DNA of 64,000 bases. Origin: Cutibacterium namnetense (GTDB lineage: Bacteria; Actinomycetota; Actinomycetes; Propionibacteriales; Propionibacteriaceae). This document shows positions 21,470 to 30,365 of this stretch, piece after piece (positions within the stretch are counted from its first letter, which is position 1; every line of letters starts with the position of its first letter). Location: assembly GCF_001642025.1 (NCBI RefSeq), contig NZ_LWHO01000010.1, forward strand, positions 49,240 through 113,239, given 5' to 3'. Below the pieces are notes generated by a model. That model had not been told where the DNA came from, did not search any database, and worked only from the letters and a program-made list of their open reading frames with translations. Position numbers and translations under genes: made by a program.

Positions 21470-21509
21470 GTCAACATCACCATCAACGTGTCAACGTCAC
21501 CACCAACGT
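21470..21509. repeat. Tandem 20-bp direct repeat in a divergent intergenic region
   Basis: Two adjacent 20-bp units, GTCAACATCACCATCAACGT and a copy with two substitutions, lie head to tail. They fall between the PPDK regulator gene (minus) and the methyltransferase gene (plus). They may be a regulator-binding array or a simple duplication. The rest of the 21336-21569 gap shows only the hairpin listed separately. Confidence 0.75.
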
Positions 21510-21569
21510 TTCTGGGCAGCTACGGGCAGCAGGGCCAAATAGGTCACCCCAATCTGGGAGACTGCCACC

Positions 21570-22574
21570 ATGGACGCTGCTATCCAGGACCCCGTTGACG
21601 AGCTCATCGTCGCCGAATCGCCACAAGCCAACCCGATTTGGGTGCTGGGGCGTCCTTCTTTGGTGCAAGTGGCCGGGAAACGGGTCGCGGCGTGGGCCGA
21701 CGACTGCCGCAATATCGTCGACATCCCTGACGCCATCCGCCTCAACCCCTGGACCACCGGCGACGCCTCAGACAGCGCCGTGGTGTGGATGGGCCTGCCT
21801 ACCAGCCTCGATGAGCTCGACGAACTGTTAGGGAAACTCTGGCACCTCCTTGGACCTGACGCACATATCGTCGCCGGTGGACGTATCAAGCACATGACCC
21901 GGTCCATGAATGACGTCGCCGCCCGCTGGTTTGACGACGTCCACGCCAGCCTCGGGGTGCGCAAAGCCCGTGTACTGCACTTCTCGTCACCTCGGGAACG
22001 ACCCGCCGTCATCGGTGAATGGCCGCGCACTAACACCATCAAAGGATTGACGATCCGAGCTCATGGAGGCGTCTTCCATACCGCCGGACTCGACGCCGGA
22101 ACTTCCCTGCTGCTCGACCACCTCGACGCCATCGCAGCCGACGTCCACTCCGACGCCGTCGACCTGGGGTGCGGAAACGGTGTCATTTCCGCCCACCTGG
22201 CCCGACAGCTCCCCCAGGCCACGATCCACGCTACCGACGTCTCATGGCAAGCCGTCAACTCCACCCGGCTCACCGCTGAGGCGAACGGGCTCAACATCGT
22301 CACTCATTGGTGTGACGGGCTAGTCGATGTCCCCGACGAGAGCGTCGACGTCGTCGTCACCAATCCGCCCTTCCACCAAGGCACTGCCCAGGATCACGCC
22401 CCAACCCTGGCCATGCTGGCTGACGCTGCCCGCGTGCTGCGCCCCGGCGGGGCCCTGTGGTGCGTGTACAACAATCACCTCCCGTGGGCGTCACATGTGC
22501 AGCGCACTGTTGGGCCGACCCGCCAAGTCGCGCGGAATCGTCGGTACACCGTCATCAGAACAGTGCGTCGATAA
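21570..22574 (+). CDS. RsmC/RlmG-like rRNA methyltransferase
   Basis: A 334-residue SAM-dependent methyltransferase. The C-terminal half has motif I VDLGCGNGVISAHLA near residue 192 and motif IV NPPFHQG near residue 266, which identifies an N-methyltransferase of guanine in rRNA (RsmC / RlmG type). The N-terminal half is the degenerate domain typical of this family. The length matches the family. ATG 21570 has a GGGAG ribosome site. Whether it modifies 16S or 23S rRNA cannot be told from the sequence. It is followed by serB about 90 bp downstream on the same strand. Confidence 0.85.
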   Translation: MDAAIQDPVDELIVAESPQANPIWVLGRPSLVQVAGKRVAAWADDCRNIVDIPDAIRLNPWTTGDASDSAVVWMGLPTSLDELDELLGKLWHLLGPDAHIVAGGRIKHMTRSMNDVAARWFDDVHASLGVRKARVLHFSSPRERPAVIGEWPRTNTIKGLTIRAHGGVFHTAGLDAGTSLLLDHLDAIAADVHSDAVDLGCGNGVISAHLARQLPQATIHATDVSWQAVNSTRLTAEANGLNIVTHWCDGLVDVPDESVDVVVTNPPFHQGTAQDHAPTLAMLADAARVLRPGGALWCVYNNHLPWASHVQRTVGPTRQVARNRRYTVIRTVRR

Positions 22575-22662
22575 GCCGATCGCACAACGGTCCGCAAGGT
22601 TCACACCGTGTCGCGAGTCACGACCTCGACCGAACCCGCTCAAACGCACCTACCGTAGTCTC

Positions 22663-23520
22663 ATGAGTTCTCGCGTCATCCTCGTCAGCGACGATCGCTC
22701 CAGTCTTCGCTCCCCCGGCACTTTGCTATGGCCTGATGCCGCCGGCATGCGCGGCATTCACACTGGTGAGTGGGCCGCCCATATTTTCGAGTACGCCATA
22801 TCTTTTGAGGGGAATATGACGCAGGTGCGGGAGCTAGCTGCCACCAACGGTGTCGGCGTACTGCATCCCCACGGCACTCTGGCCACCGAGCCGCCTGGCC
22901 TCATCGTCTGCGACGTCGACTCGACCGTCACACGCACTGAGGCCATCGACCTACTGGCCGAGTGTGCCGGGAAAGCCGACGAGGTCCGTGAGGTCACCGC
23001 CCGCGCTATGGCCGGAGAATTGGACTTCGCAGAGTCCTTACGGGCGCGAGTGAAATGTTTGGAAGGGTTGCATATCGGGGCCTTCGAGGAGGCACGGAAA
23101 GCCACTGTCGTCACCCCTGGTGCAGCTGAGCTGGTGGCCAGCGCACATGAGATTGGGGCTGCTGTCGGATTGGTATCTGGTGGGTTCACGGCCCTGGTTG
23201 ATCCATTGGCCGAACAAATCGGGGCTGACTTCGCAGCCTCCAACGAGCTTGAGATCGTCGATGGCCACCTCACCGGACGAGTGGTTGGTGACATCGTCGA
23301 CCGGGCCGCGAAAGCGACCTGGCTAGGCCGCTGGGCCTTGGAATGTGGGGTCGATCTTGAACGGACGATAGCCCTAGGCGATGGCGCTAACGACCTCGAT
23401 ATGTTCGCAATCGCCGGGCTGCCGATCGCCTTTTGCGCGAAGGCGGTCGCCGTCGAGGCTGCACGAAACACCATCAGGTGTGAGCGGATAGACGCAGTCC
23501 GCGCCGTGTGGGCTCAGTGA
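22663..23520 (+). CDS. serB: Phosphoserine phosphatase
   Basis: A 285-residue HAD-superfamily phosphatase that makes serine from phosphoserine. Motif I is DVDSTVTRTEAIDLLAE (nucleophile Asp), motif II is the Ser of VSGGFTALV, motif III is the Lys in RAAKATW, and motif IV is GDGANDLDM. An N-terminal region of about 75 residues precedes the catalytic domain, as in other long SerB proteins. The frame is open far upstream into the preceding gene, but ATG 22663 begins where family similarity does. It has no Shine-Dalgarno sequence; a TACCGT hexamer ends 6 nt before the ATG, compatible with leaderless expression. Confidence 0.93.
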   Translation: MSSRVILVSDDRSSLRSPGTLLWPDAAGMRGIHTGEWAAHIFEYAISFEGNMTQVRELAATNGVGVLHPHGTLATEPPGLIVCDVDSTVTRTEAIDLLAECAGKADEVREVTARAMAGELDFAESLRARVKCLEGLHIGAFEEARKATVVTPGAAELVASAHEIGAAVGLVSGGFTALVDPLAEQIGADFAASNELEIVDGHLTGRVVGDIVDRAAKATWLGRWALECGVDLERTIALGDGANDLDMFAIAGLPIAFCAKAVAVEAARNTIRCERIDAVRAVWAQ

Positions 23521-23536
23521 CCATGATCATAAGAGC

Positions 23537-24331
23537 ATGAGCATCCTTCCTGGAACCCTTCATTCGGCCCATGACGGCGCTTGGCAGGTCGCAGAGCATG
23601 GCTGTCAGGTACTGGCCTGGCAGGCCGACGACAAACCCGTCATCTGGTTCGACACCGAGCACGCTGATGAGTCCGAGGCGGTAATCCGGGGAGGAATTCC
23701 GCTGTGTGCCCCGTGGTTCGGTCACGGCCCCAACAACGACCAGGATCCCCAACATGGCCTGGCGCGTCGAACCGACTTCGAGGTAACGGTCGCTGCTCCT
23801 TTCCGCGTCGTCGGGGTTGCGGAGACAGCGTCCATCGGAATTCGTCACGAAGTCGTCATGACCAACGCGGCCTTGGAGATGACGCTCACCCTCACCAACC
23901 ATGATCAAAAGCCACGCCTCGTCGAAGGGATGTGGCACACCTACCTGCGCGTCGGAGATGCTGCACAGGCGCGGGTTAGGGGCGTTCGCGGCGCCAGCTG
24001 GCACAATTTCGCCACCGGTGGCAAAGGGTTCTGCGACGCTGACGAGCTTGCCATGGTTCCTGATACTGACACCGTCATCCAGGGAGTCGGACCAGCCCTA
24101 GCCCTCCTCGACCCAGCATGGGGACGCCAGATCCACCTGGAGACAACGAGTTGCCCCAGCGCTGTGGTCTGGAACCCACGCTCGTCGTTGGCAAATGTCG
24201 CTAACCCGACGACCCAGGCGTGGCGCGATTTCGTGTGCGTCGAGACCGGGGTTTGCAAGGACAATGCGGTTGTTCTCAGCCCAGGCGGCAACCTCACCAT
24301 GTCCACGCGGATCAGCGTCGAAGCATTGTGA
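23537..24331 (+). CDS. D-hexose-6-phosphate mutarotase-like (aldose 1-epimerase family)
   Basis: A 264-residue galactose-mutarotase-fold protein of the YeaD group, which interconverts the anomers of glucose 6-phosphate-type sugars. Diagnostic segments are RGGIPLCAPWFG and QHGLARRTDF near residues 50-80. The catalytic histidine lies in MWHTYLRVGD near residue 140 and the catalytic glutamate in DFVCVETG near residue 238. It begins 16 bp after serB and is likely co-transcribed with it. The family is widespread and its physiological substrate is seldom established. Confidence 0.88.
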   Translation: MSILPGTLHSAHDGAWQVAEHGCQVLAWQADDKPVIWFDTEHADESEAVIRGGIPLCAPWFGHGPNNDQDPQHGLARRTDFEVTVAAPFRVVGVAETASIGIRHEVVMTNAALEMTLTLTNHDQKPRLVEGMWHTYLRVGDAAQARVRGVRGASWHNFATGGKGFCDADELAMVPDTDTVIQGVGPALALLDPAWGRQIHLETTSCPSAVVWNPRSSLANVANPTTQAWRDFVCVETGVCKDNAVVLSPGGNLTMSTRISVEAL

Positions 24332-24614
24332 TCATGGCCAACATCAGACGCCATCGCGATCGATGACGCGCCCGACCAGACACGTGGAGCTGCGCCGCGA
24401 ACAGCTGTGCGAACACTTCGACCATCCACGAGCAACAGTGCTCACCTGGTCTCAAATAGCAGGGGTGGCCCATCCCACACCAAAGAACGCCATATACAGT
24501 GTTGTCACGGTTTAGGACCGCCTTCACCGGGAACGAAACAGTGTTTCTTCGACGGCTCACAGGTTGCGCTGTGTACCGTCACCGACAACCAGCCGCACGG
24601 CGGCAGGAGGACAG

Positions 24615-26126
24615 ATGTCAGAGCGGATTGCCAACGCAGCCCTGCGTCAGAAAGTGATGAGCGCGGACGACGCGGCTGCCCTCATCCATGACGGCGACCA
24701 GATCGGATTCGGTGGATTCACTGGGTCGGGCTACCCCAAGGTGCTGCCAGGCGCACTGGCCAAGCGCATCCAGGAATCCCACGATCGTGGTGAGAAGTTC
24801 ACCGTCAACGTCTTCACCGGAGCCTCGACCGCTCCTGAACTCGACGGCACCCTTGCCTCCGTTGACGGCATCGGCTGGCGCATGCCGTATCAGTCCGATC
24901 CCCAGATGCGAAGCAAGATCAACGACGGCACTTCCTTCTACACCGACATCCATCTGTCACAGTCGGGCATGATGGTGCGTCAAGGCTTCTTCGGCAAGGT
25001 TGACTTCGCCGTCATCGAGGCCACCCGGATCACCGCGGACGGAGATGTTGTCCTCACCTCATCGGTCGGCAACAATGCGGTCTACTGCGACACCGCCGAG
25101 AAGGTCATCATCGAGGTCAACTCATGGCAGTCCGACGACCTCGAAGGAATGCACGACATCTACGGTGGTTTCGCGCTTCCCCCGAACCGGGTGCCGATCC
25201 CGATCACCCATCCCGGTGACCGGATCGGTGACAAGTTCCTCCACATTCCCCAGGACAAGGTTGCGGCGATCATCGAGACCGATGGCCCCGACCGCAACAC
25301 CCCGTTCAAGCCGATCGACGACGACTCCCGCAAGATCGCCGGATTCCTGCTCGACTTTTACGACCACGAGGTCAAGCAGGGACGCATACCCAAGAACCTG
25401 CTGCCGCTGCAGTCCGGCGTCGGCAACATCCCGAACGCCGTCCTTGACGGCCTGCTCCACTCCGACCTGGAACACCTGACCTCCTACACCGAGGTTATCC
25501 AGGACGGCATGATCGACCTCATCGATGCCGGCAAACTCGACGTCGCTTCCGCCACCGCCTTCTCGCTGTCGCCTGACTACGCGCACAAGATGAACGAGAA
25601 CGCGGCCTTCTACCGCGATCACATCATCTTGCGCCCACAGGAGATCTCGAACCACCCCGAGGTCATTCGCCGCCTCGGCGTCATCGGCGCCAACGGCATG
25701 ATCGAGGCCGACATCTATGGCAACGTCAACTCGACCCATGTCATGGGCTCGCGGATGATGAACGGCATCGGTGGATCCGGCGACTTCACCCGCAATGCCT
25801 ACATTTCAGCCTTCGTGTCCCCGTCGACGGCCAAGGGAGGCGCCATCTCGGCGATCGTCCCGATGGTCTCCCACGTCGACCACACTGAGCATGACGGCAT
25901 GGTCATCATCACCGAGCAGGGCATCGCCGATCTGCGTGGTCTGGCACCGCGTCAGCGCGCCCCGAAGATCATCGAGAACTGCGCCCACCCGGACTACCGT
26001 CCGATGCTGATGGACTACTACGAGCGTGCACTGCGTGGCAAGTTCAAGCACACCCCGCACCTGCTGGGTGAGGCGTACTCATGGCACACCCGGTTCCTCG
26101 AGACCGGCACCATGAAGAAGGACTGA
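24615..26126 (+). CDS. Acetyl-CoA hydrolase/transferase family: succinyl-CoA:acetate or propionate CoA-transferase
   Basis: A 503-residue class I CoA transferase. In propionibacteria the related enzyme swaps CoA between propionyl-CoA and succinate (and can use acetate), closing the Wood-Werkman propionate cycle. Family signatures include GDQIGFGGFTGSGYPKVLP near the N terminus and IEADIYGNVNSTHVMGS with GGSGDFTRNA in the C-terminal half. The conserved EQGIADLRGLAPRQRA segment is near the C terminus. The start is fixed by an excellent AGGAGG site 4 nt before ATG 24615. The gene is monocistronic and ends at a strong hairpin. The 280-bp gap before it shows no other gene. Substrate preference is inferred from the organism type. 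Confidence 0.92.
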   Translation: MSERIANAALRQKVMSADDAAALIHDGDQIGFGGFTGSGYPKVLPGALAKRIQESHDRGEKFTVNVFTGASTAPELDGTLASVDGIGWRMPYQSDPQMRSKINDGTSFYTDIHLSQSGMMVRQGFFGKVDFAVIEATRITADGDVVLTSSVGNNAVYCDTAEKVIIEVNSWQSDDLEGMHDIYGGFALPPNRVPIPITHPGDRIGDKFLHIPQDKVAAIIETDGPDRNTPFKPIDDDSRKIAGFLLDFYDHEVKQGRIPKNLLPLQSGVGNIPNAVLDGLLHSDLEHLTSYTEVIQDGMIDLIDAGKLDVASATAFSLSPDYAHKMNENAAFYRDHIILRPQEISNHPEVIRRLGVIGANGMIEADIYGNVNSTHVMGSRMMNGIGGSGDFTRNAYISAFVSPSTAKGGAISAIVPMVSHVDHTEHDGMVIITEQGIADLRGLAPRQRAPKIIENCAHPDYRPMLMDYYERALRGKFKHTPHLLGEAYSWHTRFLETGTMKKD

Positions 26127-26148
26127 AATCTCACAGCCCAGACCCACA

Positions 26149-26181
26149 ATCGCCCCAGAACCGTTTCGGTTCTGGGGCGAT
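26149..26181 (+). terminator. Terminator after the CoA-transferase gene
   Basis: A perfect 15-bp stem (ATCGCCCCAGAACCG and its complement) with a 3-nt loop TTT lies 22 bp after the stop codon. A T-poor tail follows. A second small hairpin at 26206-26222 (GTGACG / CGTCAC) lies further on. I see no gene in 26127-26361. Confidence 0.88.
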
Positions 26182-26361
26182 CATTATGTGCGATAGTCCC
26201 GGCAGGTGACGATTTTCGTCACGCCACGTCATGGTGCGCGGCCACACACAGTGACTGCGCGCAAGTCAACATGCAAAAATTCCCGCCCCATCCCACAGAC
26301 AGGCACGCTGGCGCTGCCACCACAGGCGAGTCGGGAGTTTTGATCAACGGTGACTGCACTC

Positions 26362-27783
26362 TCAGTCCCGAGCATGCTCAAGGGCACATCCGAGTGCCAG
26401 GAGGGTGGCCTCGTCGTATAGCCGGCCGCCAATCATGATGCCGATCGGCAGTTCGACGCCGCCAATCATGATGCCGATCGGCAGTTCGACGCCGCCGATC
26501 CTCGTGGTGTGCAGCGGCAAGCTCATCGCCGGACGCCCGGTGATGTTCCACAGGCTGGTCCACGGCGTGAAACGGCACTGAGCATCAAAATCGGCGGCTG
26601 GGTCCTCGTCGTCGCGCAAGGCTCCCACCGGCAAAGGAGGCTGGGCCAGGGTCGGGCTGACAATAACGTCGAATCGCTGCCAGTGCTGTCCGACTTGACG
26701 CGCCACCATCTGAATGCCCGCCAACCCCTCGGCCAGCTCGATTCCGCTACGGCGTCGACCCCCAGCCCGCAACCATCGCGACATTGGAGTGCAGAACTCT
26801 TCACGTTCGGGTGGAACCGGGATCGCAGCCGCCCCCACCTCCCATACGCACCGGAAAGAGTCCCATTCACGCGGGCCGAACGGGGCACTCGTCGGCTCGA
26901 CAAGGTGGCCCATGGACTCCAGGGTGGCGGCCGTCCGGTCCAGCGCTGCCAAGATATCCGGATGAACGCAGGCGTCGGCTATGACCGGTTCGCGCAGGAG
27001 GCCGATGCGCAGCCGTCTCGGCTCACGTTCGCACGCCGACAGGAAGGACTCGGTCGGGGCCGGGGCGTGGAACGGGTCCCCGGGCCACGGCTCGGATAGC
27101 ACATCGAGGGCGGCAGCGGTGTCGCGCACCGTGCGAGTCAGCACCCCACCACAGACCAGTCCGGGACCATCGACCCCGTGGGGTCCGGCCGAAACTCGGC
27201 CGCGGCTGGGCTTGAGGCCGACGACACCGCAGCAGGAAGCCGGAATGCGTATCGACCCGCCGCCATCGGATCCTTGGGCGATCGATACTTGACCCGCACC
27301 GACCGCGGCCGCAGCACCACCAGAAGACCCGCCAGCCATTCGGGCATGATCCCACGGGGTGACGGTCGCCGCCCGACCGTCCGGCTCGGTGTAACAGGGA
27401 AGCCCGAACTCGGGAGCGGCCGTGGTGCCGATGGGGATGGCACCGGCGGCCTTGAGCCGAGTGACAATGCCGTCGTCGTAGCGCGATGGTGTCCCGCCGA
27501 CAGCTCGACTCCCGACGGCTCGGGGCGCCCCAGCCAAGGCGTTGAGGTCCTTGACCGGGCAAGGAACGCCATATAGCGGGCCGGGACGAACCTGCCCGGC
27601 ATCGAGTTGACGCTGGAGTTCACGGGCGGTGTTCTGAGCCCCCTCGTCATCAATCCAGGTCCAAGCGTGACATTCGTCGGCATGTGCCGCTTCGAGGGCA
27701 GCATCAACAACGTCAAGGATCCCGACGTCACCGGCGGCGATGCAGGTGGAGGTTTCCAGAGTGGTCAATGGATCCATACTCAT
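26362..27783 (-). CDS. Amidase (amidase signature family)
   Basis: A roughly 470-residue amidase-signature hydrolase with the Ser-cisSer-Lys triad: the lysine in PVKDLNA, the cis-serine in GGSSGGAAAAV, and the nucleophile region GSDGGGSIRIP. It would hydrolyse a small amide; the substrate is unknown, and it lacks the gatB partner of a GatA subunit. The open frame goes up to 27873. The start at 27783 or 27777 is better because the upstream part is hydrophilic and a TAGGA sequence precedes these ATGs. Near the C terminus an 11-residue block, GGVELPIGIMI, is present twice in tandem because of a 33-bp duplication. The second copy may disturb the fold. Confidence 0.88.
   Translation of the reverse strand: MSMDPLTTLETSTCIAAGDVGILDVVDAALEAAHADECHAWTWIDDEGAQNTARELQRQLDAGQVRPGPLYGVPCPVKDLNALAGAPRAVGSRAVGGTPSRYDDGIVTRLKAAGAIPIGTTAAPEFGLPCYTEPDGRAATVTPWDHARMAGGSSGGAAAAVGAGQVSIAQGSDGGGSIRIPASCCGVVGLKPSRGRVSAGPHGVDGPGLVCGGVLTRTVRDTAAALDVLSEPWPGDPFHAPAPTESFLSACEREPRRLRIGLLREPVIADACVHPDILAALDRTAATLESMGHLVEPTSAPFGPREWDSFRCVWEVGAAAIPVPPEREEFCTPMSRWLRAGGRRRSGIELAEGLAGIQMVARQVGQHWQRFDVIVSPTLAQPPLPVGALRDDEDPAADFDAQCRFTPWTSLWNITGRPAMSLPLHTTRIGGVELPIGIMIGGVELPIGIMIGGRLYDEATLLALGCALEHARD
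26431..26496. repeat. Perfect 33-bp tandem duplication inside the amidase gene
   Basis: Two identical 33-bp units (26431-26463 and 26464-26496) lie head to tail and keep the reading frame. They encode 11 residues twice. A single copy would match the normal amidase C terminus, so this looks like a recent strand-slippage event. Confidence 0.95.
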
Positions 27784-27952
27784 GGTCCTACCACATTCGG
27801 TGTCTTTGCCTTTCCCCTTTGAAGTCCAGTTATCGTGATCATCTAGTCGATGCGCAACGAAGAGATTTCGCATGACAAGCCACTCGGGTCAGGATCTGTT
27901 CACTTGGCCGACCACTACGTCTAGGCTAGAGCAACACGTCGCCAGGAGGATC

Positions 27953-28564
27953 GTGACCGAGCAGCCCACGTACCCACAGCCCCGCCATGCAGAGCCAGAA
28001 AATGTCTCACCGAGCGCACCACTACGTGCCAGCGCGGAGACAATCGCCACTCTCCCCCCACCCGAAGCCCCCGAGGCCCAGGCCACGTCGTCGGCAAAGG
28101 TGGGACGGATCGCCGCCGGGTTCTACCTCGCCGCAGCAGTCACTGCCGCCGTTGCACTCTTAATCGCGTGGTGGCAGTCCATTCACATGCGGACTTTCAT
28201 CCAGGCCACAAATCTCATGACGTGGACTCACCCCCGCCCCGGGTCCCTGGCGTCGGTTCTGCTGGCTACTGCCATGATGTCGATCGCCGCCGCGATGGTG
28301 GCCATGCCTGGGATCCTAGCCGTCAACACCTGGTTGGGACGCCGCTGGGTACGTTGGGGTGCCATCGGCGGCGTTGCCGTCGGGTGCGCGGCAGTGACCC
28401 TCAACTGGGTGTCATGGATCGGGATGCCCTTCCTCGTAGCCGCCGGCGTCATGGTCTGGCTGCCGCCGGTGAGACGCTGGATGGACTCACTGCGACCGGT
28501 CACTCACGAAGCCAAGCGCCCGACCGCCCCAGTGCGGTACGGCAGGGTTCCGCAACACTACTGA
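27953..28564 (+). CDS. Membrane protein of unknown function
   Basis: A 203-residue protein. The cytoplasmic N-terminal 45 residues are Pro/Ala/Glu-rich. Four predicted membrane helices lie at about residues 53-75, 95-120, 130-148 and 150-170, and the tail is basic (VRYGRVPQHY). I do not recognise a family. The frame is open from 27872, but GTG 27953 follows an AGGAGG ribosome site by 3 nt and gives a sensible N terminus, so it is preferred. It is divergent from the amidase and is followed by tRNA-Gly 60 bp downstream. Confidence 0.7.
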   Translation: MTEQPTYPQPRHAEPENVSPSAPLRASAETIATLPPPEAPEAQATSSAKVGRIAAGFYLAAAVTAAVALLIAWWQSIHMRTFIQATNLMTWTHPRPGSLASVLLATAMMSIAAAMVAMPGILAVNTWLGRRWVRWGAIGGVAVGCAAVTLNWVSWIGMPFLVAAGVMVWLPPVRRWMDSLRPVTHEAKRPTAPVRYGRVPQHY

Positions 28565-28625
28565 GGCATCCGGGTTCGCACAGTTGCGATGTAGTGCGCT
28601 AAACTATCCCAAGTCTTCAGACATT

Positions 28626-28699
28626 GCGGGCGTAGCTCAATGGTAGAGCGCCAGCTTCCCAAGCTGGATACGCGGGTTCGATTCCCGTCGCCCGCTCCA
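28626..28699 (+). tRNA. tRNA-Gly (anticodon CCC), CCA encoded
   Basis: A complete cloverleaf is visible. The 7-bp acceptor stem is GCGGGCG pairing with CGCCCGC; the D arm contains AGCTCAATGGTAGAGC. The anticodon stem CCAGC / GCTGG encloses loop TTCCCAA (anticodon CCC, reading GGG), and the T arm is CGGG-TTCGATT-CCCG. Discriminator T and a genome-encoded CCA follow (28697-28699). Confidence 0.96.
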
Positions 28700-28880
28700 C
28701 ACGGAGGGCCTTGTCAACGAACAGTTGGCAGGGTCTTTCATCATTCTCAAAGCCTGCCAGTACGCCATTTCGTGCCCAGCTACCTCGCGGACCCGCCCTG
28801 GACCATGCTGTCCAGTGTGTCCGCAATCGCCCAGCCGCGGCCCTCGGTGGCGTGCTGGTAGATGCATGTTGGGATCACTC

Positions 28881-29103
28881 ATGCGGATCGTCAAGTCCTT
28901 GGTGAACGCACCCGACCCCACGCAGACGTGGTCATGACCGCTTGTGCGGCTGAGCGCGCCTGCAGATCGGCTGGAGCTGCTCGGCATCTGCCTCGACATG
29001 CTGTGCCAGGACATTACAGATGCTCTGCTAGTCGAGCTCGCCGAGAACGGCCTACACGTATCAGCACTCTTCCTTGATAGCGTTCGCGGGCACTTTGGTT
29101 GAC
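28881..29103 (+). pseudogene. Possible decayed coding fragment downstream of tRNA-Gly
   Basis: One frame reads MRIVKSLVNAPDPTQTWS, a TGA at 28935, and then continues in the same frame as a plausible amphipathic protein end (SAPADRLELLGICLDML, later ELAENGLHVSALFL) to a TGA at 29101. This looks like the 3' end of a gene interrupted by a nonsense codon and lacking its 5' part. I cannot name the family. The rest of 28700-29290 contains nothing else I can support; the antisense ORFs over the tRNA are artefacts. Confidence 0.35.
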
Positions 29104-29290
29104 GAATGGTATGTGACGCGTCCGCAACCGTGAGTGGATTCTCTGCTGTGCATAGACCACCGAGCCCGCTCGCAGAGACGGCGCGCCAAGGTTTCAAAGT
29201 CCAGGGCACCGGCATCAAGTTAAGACGGTTCAGCCCAAGCACCAAGGCACCTCAGTCAAATAGGCTTGGGAAAACACTAGTTATTCAGTA

Positions 29291-30298
29291 TCAGCTTTTG
29301 ATGACGATCGTGGGATTCTGAGACGGATCAAGCCACCGCAACGTAGCCTCCAACTCCGCATGAGAGTTCACCCCCACGCACCCGCCCGTATGCCTCGTCG
29401 CATAATGCAAGAAAATACCGGCACCCGAACCCGCACCCCGACGAACCGGCGAAGCATAGTTATACGACAACACCACCGCCTGCCGATACAACGAACCCGC
29501 ATAATCAGCCAAACGCTCATTATTACTCGTCGACAAATGAGAACAATCCTCACGCCACCGGTTGTAATCCTTAGCCGCCGGATCCTCAATCCACCACGAA
29601 CACCGACCAATCGTCCGATACGACAACTTCGTACCCGGATTACCCACACCAAACGCCGACACCACACCAAACGTGCCCGCCGGAGTCGTATTCGTCCCCT
29701 GACGACGCCGCCCCGCATCAACAACCCCACCAGAGCCGAACACCGACCCCACACCAGCAGCAGACACCCTCACCCAACCACGCGAAGACCCCCTCCACTG
29801 ATAACGAACCCACGTACCATGAGTACCCGACGTACGATCAGCAACCATCACCTGCCGCGACGAACGCCACGACACCCGAGTACCAGGCGCATACACCGAC
29901 ACCGCCGACGATGTAGCCGCGTGACTCCTAGTCGCACGAGGTTGAACAGCATGAGCTTGGTTGGCATGAGACCGAACTGGATGACCCGGCTGTAGCGCGG
30001 CCGCCACCGCGTGCCGGGAGGTCAACTTCTTGGGCCGAGCCGGCGTCGCACCCTGGCGCGGAGACGTCGAAGCCGTGCGACGCTTCCCGGGCGATTGTCG
30101 ATTACGCGACGGCGTGGAGTGCGGTTTCGGTGAAGCCGTCGGGATCGGTGCCGACGAACTCGTGGTCGGCGATGAGGCAGCTGACGAACTCGTCGACGCC
30201 ACCGCGTCAGCCGGAACCGCTGATTGCTTCTCGTCCCTGGTACATCCGGTCGCAGCTACGGCCACCGCTGCCGCAAGAACGCAGGCAACTCCACGCAT
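29291..30298 (-). CDS. L,D-transpeptidase-like (YkuD) lipoprotein
   Basis: A 335-residue exported protein. The signal peptide ends in a lipobox VAATGC (Cys about residue 19), so a lipoprotein anchor is predicted. Residues 20-130 are Ser/Thr/Pro/Arg-rich low complexity, a likely wall-spanning linker. The C-terminal half resembles YkuD L,D-transpeptidases, with IFLHYATRHTGGCVGV carrying the catalytic-type His and Cys, though the usual S/T-H-G-C motif is changed to T-G-G-C. Such enzymes cross-link peptidoglycan. ATG 30298 has a GGGAGGA site. The C-terminal two thirds use T- and G-ending codons (GGT, GTG, TTG, CGG) unlike neighbouring genes, a sign of transfer. Confidence 0.78.
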   Translation of the reverse strand: MRGVACVLAAAVAVAATGCTRDEKQSAVPADAVASTSSSAASSPTTSSSAPIPTASPKPHSTPSRNRQSPGKRRTASTSPRQGATPARPKKLTSRHAVAAALQPGHPVRSHANQAHAVQPRATRSHAATSSAVSVYAPGTRVSWRSSRQVMVADRTSGTHGTWVRYQWRGSSRGWVRVSAAGVGSVFGSGGVVDAGRRRQGTNTTPAGTFGVVSAFGVGNPGTKLSYRTIGRCSWWIEDPAAKDYNRWREDCSHLSTSNNERLADYAGSLYRQAVVLSYNYASPVRRGAGSGAGIFLHYATRHTGGCVGVNSHAELEATLRWLDPSQNPTIVIKS

Positions 30299-30365
30299 GA
30301 TTCGTCCTCCCGCTTAACCTGGCCATCCCGTACCAGTTGATCTGCATCGCCTAGATTACTTTCCC

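Noticed and set aside
21497-21570. Possible leader peptide with two Trp codons (minus strand, ending KRWW) before a U-tailed hairpin, resembling a trp attenuator
   Set aside because: It has no ribosome site, lies opposite the methyltransferase start, and the downstream gene is not a tryptophan gene.
28617-29245. Minus-strand frames over the tRNA-Gly reading like ATGIEPAYPAWEAGALPLSYA or GRRESNPRIQLGKLALYH
   Set aside because: These are the antisense translation of a tRNA, a well-known source of false protein predictions.
29360-29995. A 211-codon plus-strand frame rich in Arg, Thr and Pro
   Set aside because: It is antisense to the transpeptidase gene and exists because of that gene's unusual codon use.
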